A stretch of DNA of 5,772 bases from Desulfarculus sp. (lineage in GTDB: Bacteria > Desulfobacterota > Desulfarculia > Desulfarculales > Desulfarculaceae). Made by a program: the position numbers and the translations under genes. This document shows positions 1 through 5,772 of the stretch, piece by piece (the first letter of the stretch is position 1; each line of letters starts with the position of its first letter). The notes under the pieces were generated by a model. The model was not told the DNA's origin and did not search any database. It saw only the letters and a program-made list of their open reading frames with translations. The stretch is taken from assembly GCA_020216625.1 (NCBI GenBank), contig JAIUYB010000178.1:1-5772 (forward strand), in the 5' to 3' direction.

Positions 1-1090
1 GGTCGCCGATCACGATTTTTTGGGTCAGGCCGGCCAGGCGCTCCAGGAATTCATCATACACCCCGGCCTGGACAAAGACCCGCGAACAGGCCGAGCACTT
101 CTGGCCCTGGAGGCCGAAGGCCGAGCGCATCACCCCCAAGGCGGCCACGTCAAGGTCGGCCCGGGCCGAGACGATGGCCGGGTTCTTGCCGCCCAGCTCC
201 AGGATCACCGGCCGCACGTAGGGCCCTTGGGCGAAGGCGCGATGGATGGCCATGCCCACCCCCAGGGAGCCGGTGAAGGTGACGCCGGCCACCCGGGGGT
301 CGTCGATGAGCGCCTGGCCCAGGCCGCCGCCGGGTCCGGTGACGAAGTTGAAGGCCCCGTCGGGCAGATTGGCGTCGGCGAAGCACTCGGCGATCAACCG
401 CGCCGGCCAGGGGGTGTCCGAGGAACACTTGAGCACCACGGTGTTGCCCGCCACGAGGGCCGCGCCGGCCGGACCGGCGCAGAGCGCGGCCGGGAAGTTG
501 AAGGGGGCCACCACCAGCCAGACCCCATGGGGCTTGAGCACCGATTGGTTGCGCGCGGTGCAGCCCGGCAGGGGGTCGCGGCCCATCTCCAGCTCGAAGC
601 CCTGGGCCGCCTCCATGCGATCGCAGGCGTAGTCGATCAGATCGGCGCTCTCGGCCACGTCGCCCAGGGCCTCCATGCGGTTCTTGCCCACCGACAGGGC
701 CATGGCCACCGAGATATCGAAGATGCGCTCGCGGATCAGGGCCGCCGCCCGGCGCAGGCGGGCCACCCGCTCTGGCCAGGAGGTGGCGCTCCAGACCGGG
801 AAGGCCTTGGCCGCCGCGGTGATGGCCTGGTCGGCGTGCTCGGCCCCACCCTGCTGAAACAGCGCCAGCACCTGGCCGGTGTCGGCCGGGTTGCGATCCT
901 CCAGCTTGGCCTGGGTCAAGACCTCGCGGCCGTCGATGATCAGCCCGTACTCCCGCCCCAGGCCGGACCGGATCTTCTCCAGGGCCTGGTCGAAGCGCTG
1001 GTGCAGTTCCTCCGGCGGCGAAAACATGGTGGCGTAGGTCAACTTGAAACCAGCGTCCTTGCCCCCGGGCTGGCATTGCTCCTGACTCAT
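1..1090 (-). CDS. Aldehyde dehydrogenase, P5C dehydrogenase-like (3' end outside window)
   Basis: This gene starts at ATG 1090 and stays open to the window edge, giving 363 residues without a stop, so the C-terminal part is missing. It is an aldehyde dehydrogenase: NAD(P)-dependent oxidation of an aldehyde to a carboxylate, cytosolic. Visible landmarks are VGKN (134-137), the oxyanion Asn in APFNFP (N198), the cofactor Lys (K221), FTGS (272-275), the general base in ELGGKN (E298) and the nucleophile in GQKCSACSR (C332). The E-to-C spacing of 34 is the family norm. The long N-terminal extension, GREYGLIIDG, FTGSLGVG and GQKCSACSR resemble 1-pyrroline-5-carboxylate dehydrogenases (RocA/PruA type), which turn glutamate semialdehyde into glutamate. 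The residue after K221 is Cys, where Pro is usual. A GGAGGA site lies four bases before the ATG. The gene begins 45 bases after livF with no terminator between, so it is probably cotranscribed. The family is secure; the P5C substrate is only likely, because the downstream substrate loop is not visible. Confidence 0.9.
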   Translation of the reverse strand, partial: MSQEQCQPGGKDAGFKLTYATMFSPPEELHQRFDQALEKIRSGLGREYGLIIDGREVLTQAKLEDRNPADTGQVLALFQQGGAEHADQAITAAAKAFPVWSATSWPERVARLRRAAALIRERIFDISVAMALSVGKNRMEALGDVAESADLIDYACDRMEAAQGFELEMGRDPLPGCTARNQSVLKPHGVWLVVAPFNFPAALCAGPAGAALVAGNTVVLKCSSDTPWPARLIAECFADANLPDGAFNFVTGPGGGLGQALIDDPRVAGVTFTGSLGVGMAIHRAFAQGPYVRPVILELGGKNPAIVSARADLDVAALGVMRSAFGLQGQKCSACSRVFVQAGVYDEFLERLAGLTQKIVIGD

Positions 1091-1094
1091 GACT

Positions 1095-1100
1095 TCCTCC
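1095..1100 (-). promoter_or_regulatory. Ribosome binding site of the aldehyde dehydrogenase gene
   Basis: The minus strand reads GGAGGA, then four bases, then ATG at 1090. This fixes the start of the dehydrogenase. Another ATG at 1104 is out of frame and hits a stop after five codons. The livF-to-dehydrogenase spacer has only a weak 5-bp GC stem and no T-run, so nothing there looks like a terminator. Confidence 0.7.
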
Positions 1101-1135
1101 GCATCCAATGACTGGGGCCGCCCTCGCCGGCCGGC

Positions 1136-1837
1136 TCACATGCCCAGATAGGCTTCCTTCAGCGCCGGATCGGCCAACAGTTCGGCCGAGGCTCCCTGGC
1201 GCACCACCTGGCCGGTCTCCAGGATGTAGGCCTGTTCGCTGTTCTTGAGCGCCTGTTCCACGCTCTGCTCCACCAGGAGGAGAGTCACCGACTGACGCAC
1301 CACCCGCAGGGCCCGGTAGATGTCCTGCACCACCAGGGGGGCCAGGCCCAGGGAGAGCTCGTCCACCAGCAGCAGCTTGGGCTTGGCCATCAGGGCGCGC
1401 CCCATGGCCAGCATCTGCTGCTCGCCGCCACTGAGGGTGCCGGCCCGCTGGTGCAGACGGGTGCCCAGGATGGGAAACATGGCCGTGATCTCCTCCAGGG
1501 TGCGGTGCATGACCTGGCGGCCCTGGGGCAGGAAAGCCCCCATCTTGAGGTTGTCCAGCACGCTCATGTCCTTGAACACCCGGCGCCCCTCGGGCACGCA
1601 ACCCAGGCCCAATCGGGCGATCTGGTGGGGCGGCAGGTTCTGGATCTCGCGGCCCTCCAGGAGCACCCGGCCGGATCTGACTTTTAGCAGCCCCTGGATC
1701 ACCCGGATGATGCTGGACTTTCCAGCGCCGTTGGCCCCCAGCACCGCCACGCTGCCGCCGGCCGGCACCGCGAGGCTCACCCCGCGCAACACCTGGTTCT
1801 CGCCGATGAAGGCCTCGACATTCTCCAGCCTAAGCAT
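1136..1837 (-). CDS. livF: Branched-chain amino acid-type ABC transporter ATPase, LivF family
   Basis: This 233-residue protein is one of the two cytoplasmic ATPases that power a HAAT-type importer, pairing with LivG beneath the LivH/LivM permeases. Domain landmarks in order are Walker A GANGAGKSS (34-42), the LivF-typical VPEGRRVF segment at the Q-loop position (81-88), the signature LSGGEQQM (135-142), Walker B LLLVDE (155-160) and LLLVEQ (186-191). In the last motif Gln takes the H-loop place, as is normal for LivF. The end, EAYLGM, is the usual LivF C-terminus, and the length is standard for the family. The ATG at 1837 lies inside the last codons of livG (8-base overlap, different frame). 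It is preceded by GGGAG with a six-base spacer, so translation is probably coupled to livG. All catalytic motifs are intact. The gene symbol denotes family and operon position; the transported substrate is not established. Confidence 0.95.
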   Translation of the reverse strand: MLRLENVEAFIGENQVLRGVSLAVPAGGSVAVLGANGAGKSSIIRVIQGLLKVRSGRVLLEGREIQNLPPHQIARLGLGCVPEGRRVFKDMSVLDNLKMGAFLPQGRQVMHRTLEEITAMFPILGTRLHQRAGTLSGGEQQMLAMGRALMAKPKLLLVDELSLGLAPLVVQDIYRALRVVRQSVTLLLVEQSVEQALKNSEQAYILETGQVVRQGASAELLADPALKEAYLGM

Positions 1838-2561
1838 CCTGCTCTCCCAAATAGGCCTCGATGACCCGACGATCCTGGGCCACCTGCTCCGGGGTGCCGG
1901 TGAAGATCAACTCGCCCTGGTCCAGCACCAGCACCCGCTGGCTGAGGCGCATGATGGCCCCCATCACGTGCTCGATCCAGATCACGGTGGTTCCCATGTC
2001 CCGGTTGATCAGGCTTATCAGGTCCATGGCCTGGCCCATCTCCAGGGAGTTGAGCCCGCCCAGCACCTCGTCCAGCAAGATCAGCTTGGGATTGGTGGCC
2101 AAGGCCCGGGCCATCTCCAGGCGTTTCTTGTCGATCAGGTTGAGCTGGGCGGCGGCCAGGCGCTCCTTGCCCTTCAGACCCACCAGGCCCAGCAGCTCCG
2201 CGCAACGCTCGTCCCGGTCCTCGCGAGCCACCGGCGCGTCCGAGCCCACCAAGGCCACCTCCACGTTCTCCAGGCAGGTGAGCTTGGCGAAGGGGCGGGT
2301 GACCTGGAAGGTGCGGGCGATGCCCAGGCGGCAGGTCTGGTAAGCCTTCAGGCGGGTGATGTCATGGCCGGCGAAAGAAATTTGTCCGGAGTCTGGCAAC
2401 AGGGTGCCGGCGATGAGATGAAAAAGCGTGGTTTTGCCCGCGCCGTTGGGGCCGATCAGTCCCAACAGCTCGTGTTCGGCCAGACTGAAGCTGATCTCGC
2501 CCAGGGCCTGCACCCCGCCGAAGCGCTTGCTGATGCGCTCCACCTTCAGAAGCTCGCTCAT
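1830..2561 (-). CDS. livG: Branched-chain amino acid-type ABC transporter ATPase, LivG family
   Basis: This 243-residue protein is the second ATPase of the importer. It has Walker A GPNGAGKTT (37-45), Q-loop RTFQ (Q86), Walker B LILLDE (160-165, catalytic E165) and an H-loop His in IEHVM (H198). The ABC signature is divergent: where LSGGQ is expected the protein reads LNLIDKKRLEMARAL (140-154), followed by DEVLGGLN instead of the more common DEP. From recall, some LivG proteins carry related LTLAxRKRLE-type signatures, so this is probably a functional subfamily and not decay. The ATG at 2561 overlaps the livM TGA as ATGA. The strong GGGAGGT site (2567-2573) lies inside the livM 3' end, five bases before the ATG. 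The same frame stays open upstream to 3374 through livM, but that extension has no LivG-like sequence and overlaps a better gene, so 2561 is the start. Confidence 0.95.
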   Translation of the reverse strand: MSELLKVERISKRFGGVQALGEISFSLAEHELLGLIGPNGAGKTTLFHLIAGTLLPDSGQISFAGHDITRLKAYQTCRLGIARTFQVTRPFAKLTCLENVEVALVGSDAPVAREDRDERCAELLGLVGLKGKERLAAAQLNLIDKKRLEMARALATNPKLILLDEVLGGLNSLEMGQAMDLISLINRDMGTTVIWIEHVMGAIMRLSQRVLVLDQGELIFTGTPEQVAQDRRVIEAYLGEQDA

Positions 2562-3529
2562 GCCGCACCTCCCTTGCCGGCCGGAGCCCCCCGCCGCGCC
2601 AGCCAAGCCGTGGCCAGGCCCACGATGCCGCCGGGCAGGAAGCGGGCGAAGCCCAGGGCCACCAGCGAGAAGATCAGCACGTGGAACTCGCCCCAAACCC
2701 GGATGTATTCGGCCAGGACCTCCAGGAACAGCGCCCCCACCACCGGTCCGACGAAGGTGCCCATGCCGCCGATGACGGCCATGGCCAGGACCAGGAACAT
2801 CAGATCCAGGCTGGGGATGTGGGGGGTGATCAGGGTCAGGTAGTGGCCGTAGAGCCCGCCGGCCAGGCCGGCCATGGCCCCGCTGATGACAAAGGCCGTC
2901 ACCCGGATGCGGGTCACCGGCACCCCCAGGCTGTCGGCCGCCACCTCGTCGTTCTGCACCGCCCGGAACATCAGGCCCAGGTCGCTCTTGAGCAGCCAAC
3001 GGATGATCAGCAGCACCGCCACCGCCGCCGCCAACATGAGATAAAAAGCCGTGGCCTTGCTGTAGTCGCCCAGGATGAAGGGCACTTTCAGGCCCATGGT
3101 GCCGCGGGTGACCTGGTACTCGTTGTTGATCACCAGCCGCAGGATCTCGCTGAAGGCCAAGGTGGTCAGGCTGAGGTAGATGCCTCCCATGCGGATGCAC
3201 AGCGCGCCCAGGCCCAGGCTCAAAAGGGCGGCTATGCCCATGCCGACGGGCACCCCCAACAGGGGATGCAGGCCCAGCTTCACCGCCAGGATGCCGGAGG
3301 TGTAGGCTCCCACCCCGGCGAAGGCGGCGTGGGCGAAGGAGACCTGGCCGGTGAACCCGGCCAAGAGGTTCCAACTGGCCGCCATCATCACGTAGAACAG
3401 GCCCACGATGGCGCTGCCCAGCCAGTATTCGCCCAGCCAGGCGGGGAAGGTTAGGAACAAGGCCAGCACCGCCAGCCAGGGCAGAAGTTCCTGACGGCCG
3501 GACGAAACTTTCAGGTGTCGCGTGGTCAT
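2558..3529 (-). CDS. livM: Branched-chain amino acid-type ABC transporter permease, LivM family
   Basis: This 323-residue inner-membrane permease forms the translocation channel with LivH. After a short basic N-terminus come many hydrophobic segments. The LivM hallmark SWNLLAGFTGQVSFAHAAF with the following GVGAY covers residues 52-76. The cytoplasmic coupling loop that contacts an ATPase is RAVQNDEVAADSLGV (189-203), and GGMGTFVGPVVGA (254-266) is the conserved late membrane motif of the BPD_transp_2 family. The C-terminus carries the usual RFLPGGIVGL-type end followed by a short basic Gly/Ala-rich tail. The length is at the family norm, without the long N-terminal extension seen in some enteric LivM proteins. 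The ATG at 3529 is ten bases after the livH stop. GAGG, overlapping that stop, serves as a modest ribosome site with an eight-base spacer. The TGA overlaps the livG ATG by four bases, which suggests coupled translation. Confidence 0.95.
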   Translation of the reverse strand: MTTRHLKVSSGRQELLPWLAVLALFLTFPAWLGEYWLGSAIVGLFYVMMAASWNLLAGFTGQVSFAHAAFAGVGAYTSGILAVKLGLHPLLGVPVGMGIAALLSLGLGALCIRMGGIYLSLTTLAFSEILRLVINNEYQVTRGTMGLKVPFILGDYSKATAFYLMLAAAVAVLLIIRWLLKSDLGLMFRAVQNDEVAADSLGVPVTRIRVTAFVISGAMAGLAGGLYGHYLTLITPHIPSLDLMFLVLAMAVIGGMGTFVGPVVGALFLEVLAEYIRVWGEFHVLIFSLVALGFARFLPGGIVGLATAWLARRGAPAGKGGAA

Positions 3530-3539
3530 GGCCGGCGCC

Positions 3540-4403
3540 TCACAGCTGCTTCTGGCCGAAGAGCCCGGCCGGACGGAAGAAGAGCACCAGGATCAGGATC
3601 ACGAAGCCGAACATGTGCTTGTAGCCACTGTCCAGGTAGGCCGCGCCCAGGTTCTCCACCAGACCCAGGATCAGCCCACCCACCACGCAGCCGCCGAAGG
3701 AGCCCATGCCGCCCAGGACCACCACCACGAAGGCGGTCAGGCTGACCCCCACCCCCACGGTGGGGGTGACCGGGAAGATGGGAGTCAGGATCACCCCGGC
3801 CGCGCCGGCCAGGGCGCAGCCCAGGCCAAAGGCCAGCAGGTTCACCTTGACCGGGTTCACCCCCAGCATGGAGGCCACCTCGCGGTCCATGCTCACCGCC
3901 CGCACCACCCGGCCGAACCAGGTCTTGTGCAGGAGCAGGAAGAAGCCCGCGATGACCCCCACCGCCACCCCCAGGCAGGCCAGGCGCTGGTTGCCATAAA
4001 AAAACAGGCCGAAGAGATTGCTGGCCCCGCCGACCCAGTTGGGCGGCTTCTGGGGATAGGGGCCGAAGATGAACAGATAGGCGTTTTGCAGGATTATCGA
4101 GAGAATGAAGGTGATGATCAGCGAATACATGTCGTCGCCATAGGTGGGGCGTATGAGCGTCCACTCCATGAGCAAGCCCAGCACGAAGATGGCCGCCACC
4201 GCCGCCACCATGGCCGGGATCGGCCCCAGGCCCAGGGCGCTGGCGAACAGGGCGCTGAAGTATCCGGCCAGGATGTACAGCTCGCCGTGGGCGAAGTTGA
4301 CCACGTTCATGATGCCCACGATGAGCGACACGCCCAGGGCCGACAGGGCGTAGATGATGCCGATCACCACGCCGTTGGTCAGATACATCAAGAAGTCGTT
4401 CAT
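3540..4403 (-). CDS. livH: Branched-chain amino acid-type ABC transporter permease, LivH family
   Basis: This 287-residue integral inner-membrane protein is the LivM partner in the channel. The N-terminus is the LivH hallmark: a first membrane segment with GIIYALSALG (about 15-24) leading to NFAHGE (36-41). Further hydrophobic stretches lie near 60-80, 95-115, 140-158, 188-208, 222-250 and 262-277. The coupling loop RAVSMDREVASMLGV (168-182) and GGMGSFGG (231-238) match the family, and the RPAGLFG end (277-283) is typical. The length is standard. The start at ATG 4403 is supported by GGAG (4412-4415) with an eight-base spacer and by alignment of the hallmark motif with the N-terminus. It follows livK by 93 bases, a gap holding a strong hairpin, and precedes livM by only ten bases. 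Nothing in the sequence looks damaged. Confidence 0.95.
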   Translation of the reverse strand: MNDFLMYLTNGVVIGIIYALSALGVSLIVGIMNVVNFAHGELYILAGYFSALFASALGLGPIPAMVAAVAAIFVLGLLMEWTLIRPTYGDDMYSLIITFILSIILQNAYLFIFGPYPQKPPNWVGGASNLFGLFFYGNQRLACLGVAVGVIAGFFLLLHKTWFGRVVRAVSMDREVASMLGVNPVKVNLLAFGLGCALAGAAGVILTPIFPVTPTVGVGVSLTAFVVVVLGGMGSFGGCVVGGLILGLVENLGAAYLDSGYKHMFGFVILILVLFFRPAGLFGQKQL

Positions 4404-4458
4404 GGATCGCGCTCCGGGGGAAGGCCCGGTCCCGGCCCAAGGGGACGGGAGGGTTGGA

Positions 4459-4489
4459 CCCGGCCGGGGCGAGGACCGCCCCAGCCGGG
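4459..4489 (-). promoter_or_regulatory. GC-rich hairpin just downstream of the livK stop
   Basis: On the minus strand this reads as a 13-base arm, a five-base loop GTCCT and a 13-base complementary arm. All positions pair, with one G-U wobble, and the stem is nearly all G and C. It starts seven bases after the livK TAG. No T-run follows (the next bases are TCCAACCC), so it does not look like a full intrinsic terminator. The likely role, by analogy with other binding-protein operons, is to protect the 3' end of livK mRNA or to reduce read-through. Either would let the binding protein be made in excess over the membrane and ATPase subunits. The structure is seen directly; the role is inferred. 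Confidence 0.65.
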
Positions 4490-4496
4490 GATGGTG

Positions 4497-5696
4497 CTAC
4501 TGCTTCTTGAGCTGGCCGGTGGCGGCCTCCGGGGGATAGACCACCACCTGCTTCTTGTCCTGCCACTGGATGATCAGCATCGGGGGCTGCCACTGATGGT
4601 AGCGGTAGGATCCCTTCTCGGTGCCGAACTTCACTTGGCCGCTGCACACCGTCAGATCGGTCTTCTCCAGGGCCTCCACCAGCTTGTCGGGGTCGGTGGA
4701 GCCGGCCCGGTTGATTGCGTCGGCGGCGATGAGCAGGGTGTTGTACATGGAGCGGCTCTTGTAGTCGGTGGGCTCCTTGCCGAACTTCTTGACGTAGGCT
4801 TCCTGGAATTCCTTGGCCACCGGAGTCAGCATCACGTCCTTGTGCATGCTGCTGACAAACAGCTCCAGGTTGCCGGCGTCACCCACGTTCTTCCAGAAAT
4901 CGGGCCACAGGCTGGGCGGACCGGCGCCCTCCAGCAAGAGGGCGGTCTGGGGCACCAGGCCCACCTCGTTGCTCTGGGCGATCAGATAGTGCACACCGAA
5001 GCCATAGACGAAGGCCAGCACGAGATCGGGCTTGAAGTTCTTGATCTTGTTCAGTTCGGTGTAGTGGTCCTGGCTCTGGCGCTCGGTGATGAAGACCTCG
5101 GTGGCCACGCCGGCCGCCTTGAGGCCCGCCTCGGCCAGATCCTTGATGCCCAGGCCCCAGTCGGTGTTCTCGGCCACGATGGCCACCCGCTTGAAGCCAC
5201 CCGCCTTGATGAAGCCCAGGATGGCGTCGTCCACCACGCCGCTGTTGCTGGGGCCGGCCCGGAAGACATACTTGATGTTCTTCTTGGTGATGTCGTCGTG
5301 CCAGGCCTCGGCGATGATCAACGGCAGCTTGTAGCGGTCGGCCACGTCGATCTCGGCCAGGGCCGCCGAGGAGTGGCTCTCGCCCATGGCCATCACCACC
5401 TTGTCCTTGGTGATGAGCTTCTCCAGGCCGCTGGCCGCCTTTTGGGGATCGCCGGCGGTGTCCTCGAATACCACCTCCAGCTTCTTGCCCAAAACGCCGC
5501 CCTTGGCGTTGATGCGCTCCAGGGCCAGGGCGATGCCCTCATCGAAGGCGGTGCCGGTGGCCGCGGCCGAGCCGGTGCGCGGTCCCACCACGCCCACCTT
5601 GATGGTGTCCTCGGCCAGGGCCAGCCCGGCCATGCCCAAAAGCATCGCCGCGCCCGCCGCCAGGGCCGCCGCTTTGCGCCAAGTCGTCATTTTCAT
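4497..5696 (-). CDS. livK: Periplasmic substrate-binding protein of a branched-chain/HAAT ABC transporter
   Basis: This 399-residue solute-binding protein captures the ligand in the periplasm and delivers it to LivH/LivM. It opens with a Sec signal: MTTWRK charges, a hydrophobic core (about 9-25) and a probable cut after ALA (A28). There is no lipobox Cys, so it should be soluble. The mature part follows the type I periplasmic-binding fold (Peripla_BP_6): TIKVGVVGPRTGSAAATG (31-48), RINAKGGVLGKKLEVVFEDT (61-80), the ligand-loop segment GESHSSAA (105-112), FRAGPSNSG (145-153) and the hinge/second-lobe strand VAIVAENTDWGLG (171-183). The segment AEAWHDDIT (129-137) differs from the pattern I expect in leucine/isoleucine/valine binders, so livK denotes family only. 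I chose ATG 5696 because GGAGG lies seven bases upstream. A TTG two codons earlier would be only one base from that site. The next ATG, at 5690, would be 13 bases away. Confidence 0.92.
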   Translation of the reverse strand: MKMTTWRKAAALAAGAAMLLGMAGLALAEDTIKVGVVGPRTGSAAATGTAFDEGIALALERINAKGGVLGKKLEVVFEDTAGDPQKAASGLEKLITKDKVVMAMGESHSSAALAEIDVADRYKLPLIIAEAWHDDITKKNIKYVFRAGPSNSGVVDDAILGFIKAGGFKRVAIVAENTDWGLGIKDLAEAGLKAAGVATEVFITERQSQDHYTELNKIKNFKPDLVLAFVYGFGVHYLIAQSNEVGLVPQTALLLEGAGPPSLWPDFWKNVGDAGNLELFVSSMHKDVMLTPVAKEFQEAYVKKFGKEPTDYKSRSMYNTLLIAADAINRAGSTDPDKLVEALEKTDLTVCSGQVKFGTEKGSYRYHQWQPPMLIIQWQDKKQVVVYPPEAATGQLKKQ

Positions 5697-5703
5697 CGCC
5701 AAT

Positions 5704-5708
5704 CCTCC
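5704..5708 (-). promoter_or_regulatory. Ribosome binding site that decides the livK start
   Basis: The minus strand reads GGAGG, then seven bases, then ATG at 5696. The spacing is right for this ATG, too short for the in-frame TTG at 5702 and too long for the ATG at 5690. Confidence 0.75.
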
Positions 5709-5772
5709 AACACTGGTTGTACCCGACCTTGGTGCGCGCCCGTCCCGCGAACCGCTGCACCCGCTCCCAACA
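5709..5772 (-). other. Operon leader, no gene or convincing promoter visible
   Basis: This is the stretch upstream of livK to the window edge. It is GC-rich. A TACAAC on the minus strand (around 5718-5723) could be a weak -10-like element, but I see no matching -35 at 16-18 bases and no clear operator repeat. An overlapping minus-strand frame running from here into livK is a shadow of that gene. The true promoter may lie beyond the window. Confidence 0.4.

Noticed and set aside
20..1111. A 363-codon plus-strand open frame opposite the aldehyde dehydrogenase
   Set aside because: It is the antisense shadow of the dehydrogenase. The minus-strand frame carries every ALDH catalytic motif at the right spacing, whereas the plus-strand translation has only Gly/His/Gln/Ala-rich sequence.
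1126..1135. Palindrome GCCGGCCGGC in the livF-dehydrogenase spacer as a terminator
   Set aside because: The stem is short, there is no following T-run, and a good ribosome site for the dehydrogenase follows within 45 bases. Read-through is the better reading.
150..1601. A 483-codon minus-strand open frame across livF and the aldehyde dehydrogenase
   Set aside because: It lies in a different frame from both real genes, is Gly/Arg/Pro-rich and contains no motif. The motif-bearing frames at 1837-1136 and 1090-1 explain the region.
1320..2843. A 507-codon plus-strand open frame lying across livF, livG and part of livM
   Set aside because: It is antisense to three genes with clear family motifs. 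Its translation is low-complexity and rich in Arg, Pro, Gln, Ala and His, with no recognisable domain. Such frames arise because the real genes avoid certain codons and end codons in G or C.
3750..3768. Near-perfect inverted repeat with 9-base arms inside livH
   Set aside because: It falls on codons for a Thr-Pro-Thr-Val-Gly-Val run, where repeated ACC/CCC and GTG/GGG codons create the symmetry by themselves. The centre is a single base and the position is mid-gene, so a regulatory role is not supported.
3526..4647. A 373-codon minus-strand open frame overlapping livH and the livK end
   Set aside because: It is in another frame from livH and livK, lacks membrane segments and is Gly/Arg/Pro-rich. 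livH in the correct frame carries NFAHGE and the coupling loop.

Overview
This window comes from a high-GC, Gram-negative-type bacterial chromosome. All six supported genes lie on the minus strand, so they read from right to left. The binding protein has a periplasmic export signal, and GC-ending codons dominate every gene. Most genes have a clear purine-rich Shine-Dalgarno site. The style of the proteins would suit a Desulfobacterota (former Deltaproteobacteria) genome, but this is an impression from recall and not a demonstrated assignment.

Layout in transcription order: (1) a 5' leader of about 70 bases at the right edge, with no promoter I can defend; (2) a periplasmic branched-chain/HAAT-family substrate-binding protein (livK-like, 5696-4497); (3) a 93-base spacer with a strong GC-rich hairpin just after the livK stop; (4) two membrane permeases, livH-like (4403-3540) and livM-like (3529-2558); (5) two ATPases, livG-like (2561-1830) and livF-like (1837-1136), with short overlaps at livM/livG and livG/livF; (6) after a 45-base spacer, the N-terminal 363 residues of an NAD(P)-dependent aldehyde dehydrogenase that resembles 1-pyrroline-5-carboxylate dehydrogenase. 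This last gene runs off the left edge.

Together the genes form a complete five-component ABC importer (binding protein, two permeases, two ATPases) in the canonical K-H-M-G-F order. A catabolic dehydrogenase gene sits at the promoter-distal end of the probable operon. The simplest reading is import of an amino acid or related carboxylate, followed by oxidation of a semialdehyde derived from it. The actual ligand cannot be read from the sequence.

I see no RNA genes, mobile elements, CRISPR arrays or plus-strand genes. Long open frames on the plus strand and in other minus-strand frames are by-products of the GC-rich codon usage. I do not find an undescribed system here. The points worth a second look are modest: the divergent ABC signature of LivG, the unusual ligand-pocket segment of LivK, the post-livK hairpin, and the dehydrogenase linked to the transporter.
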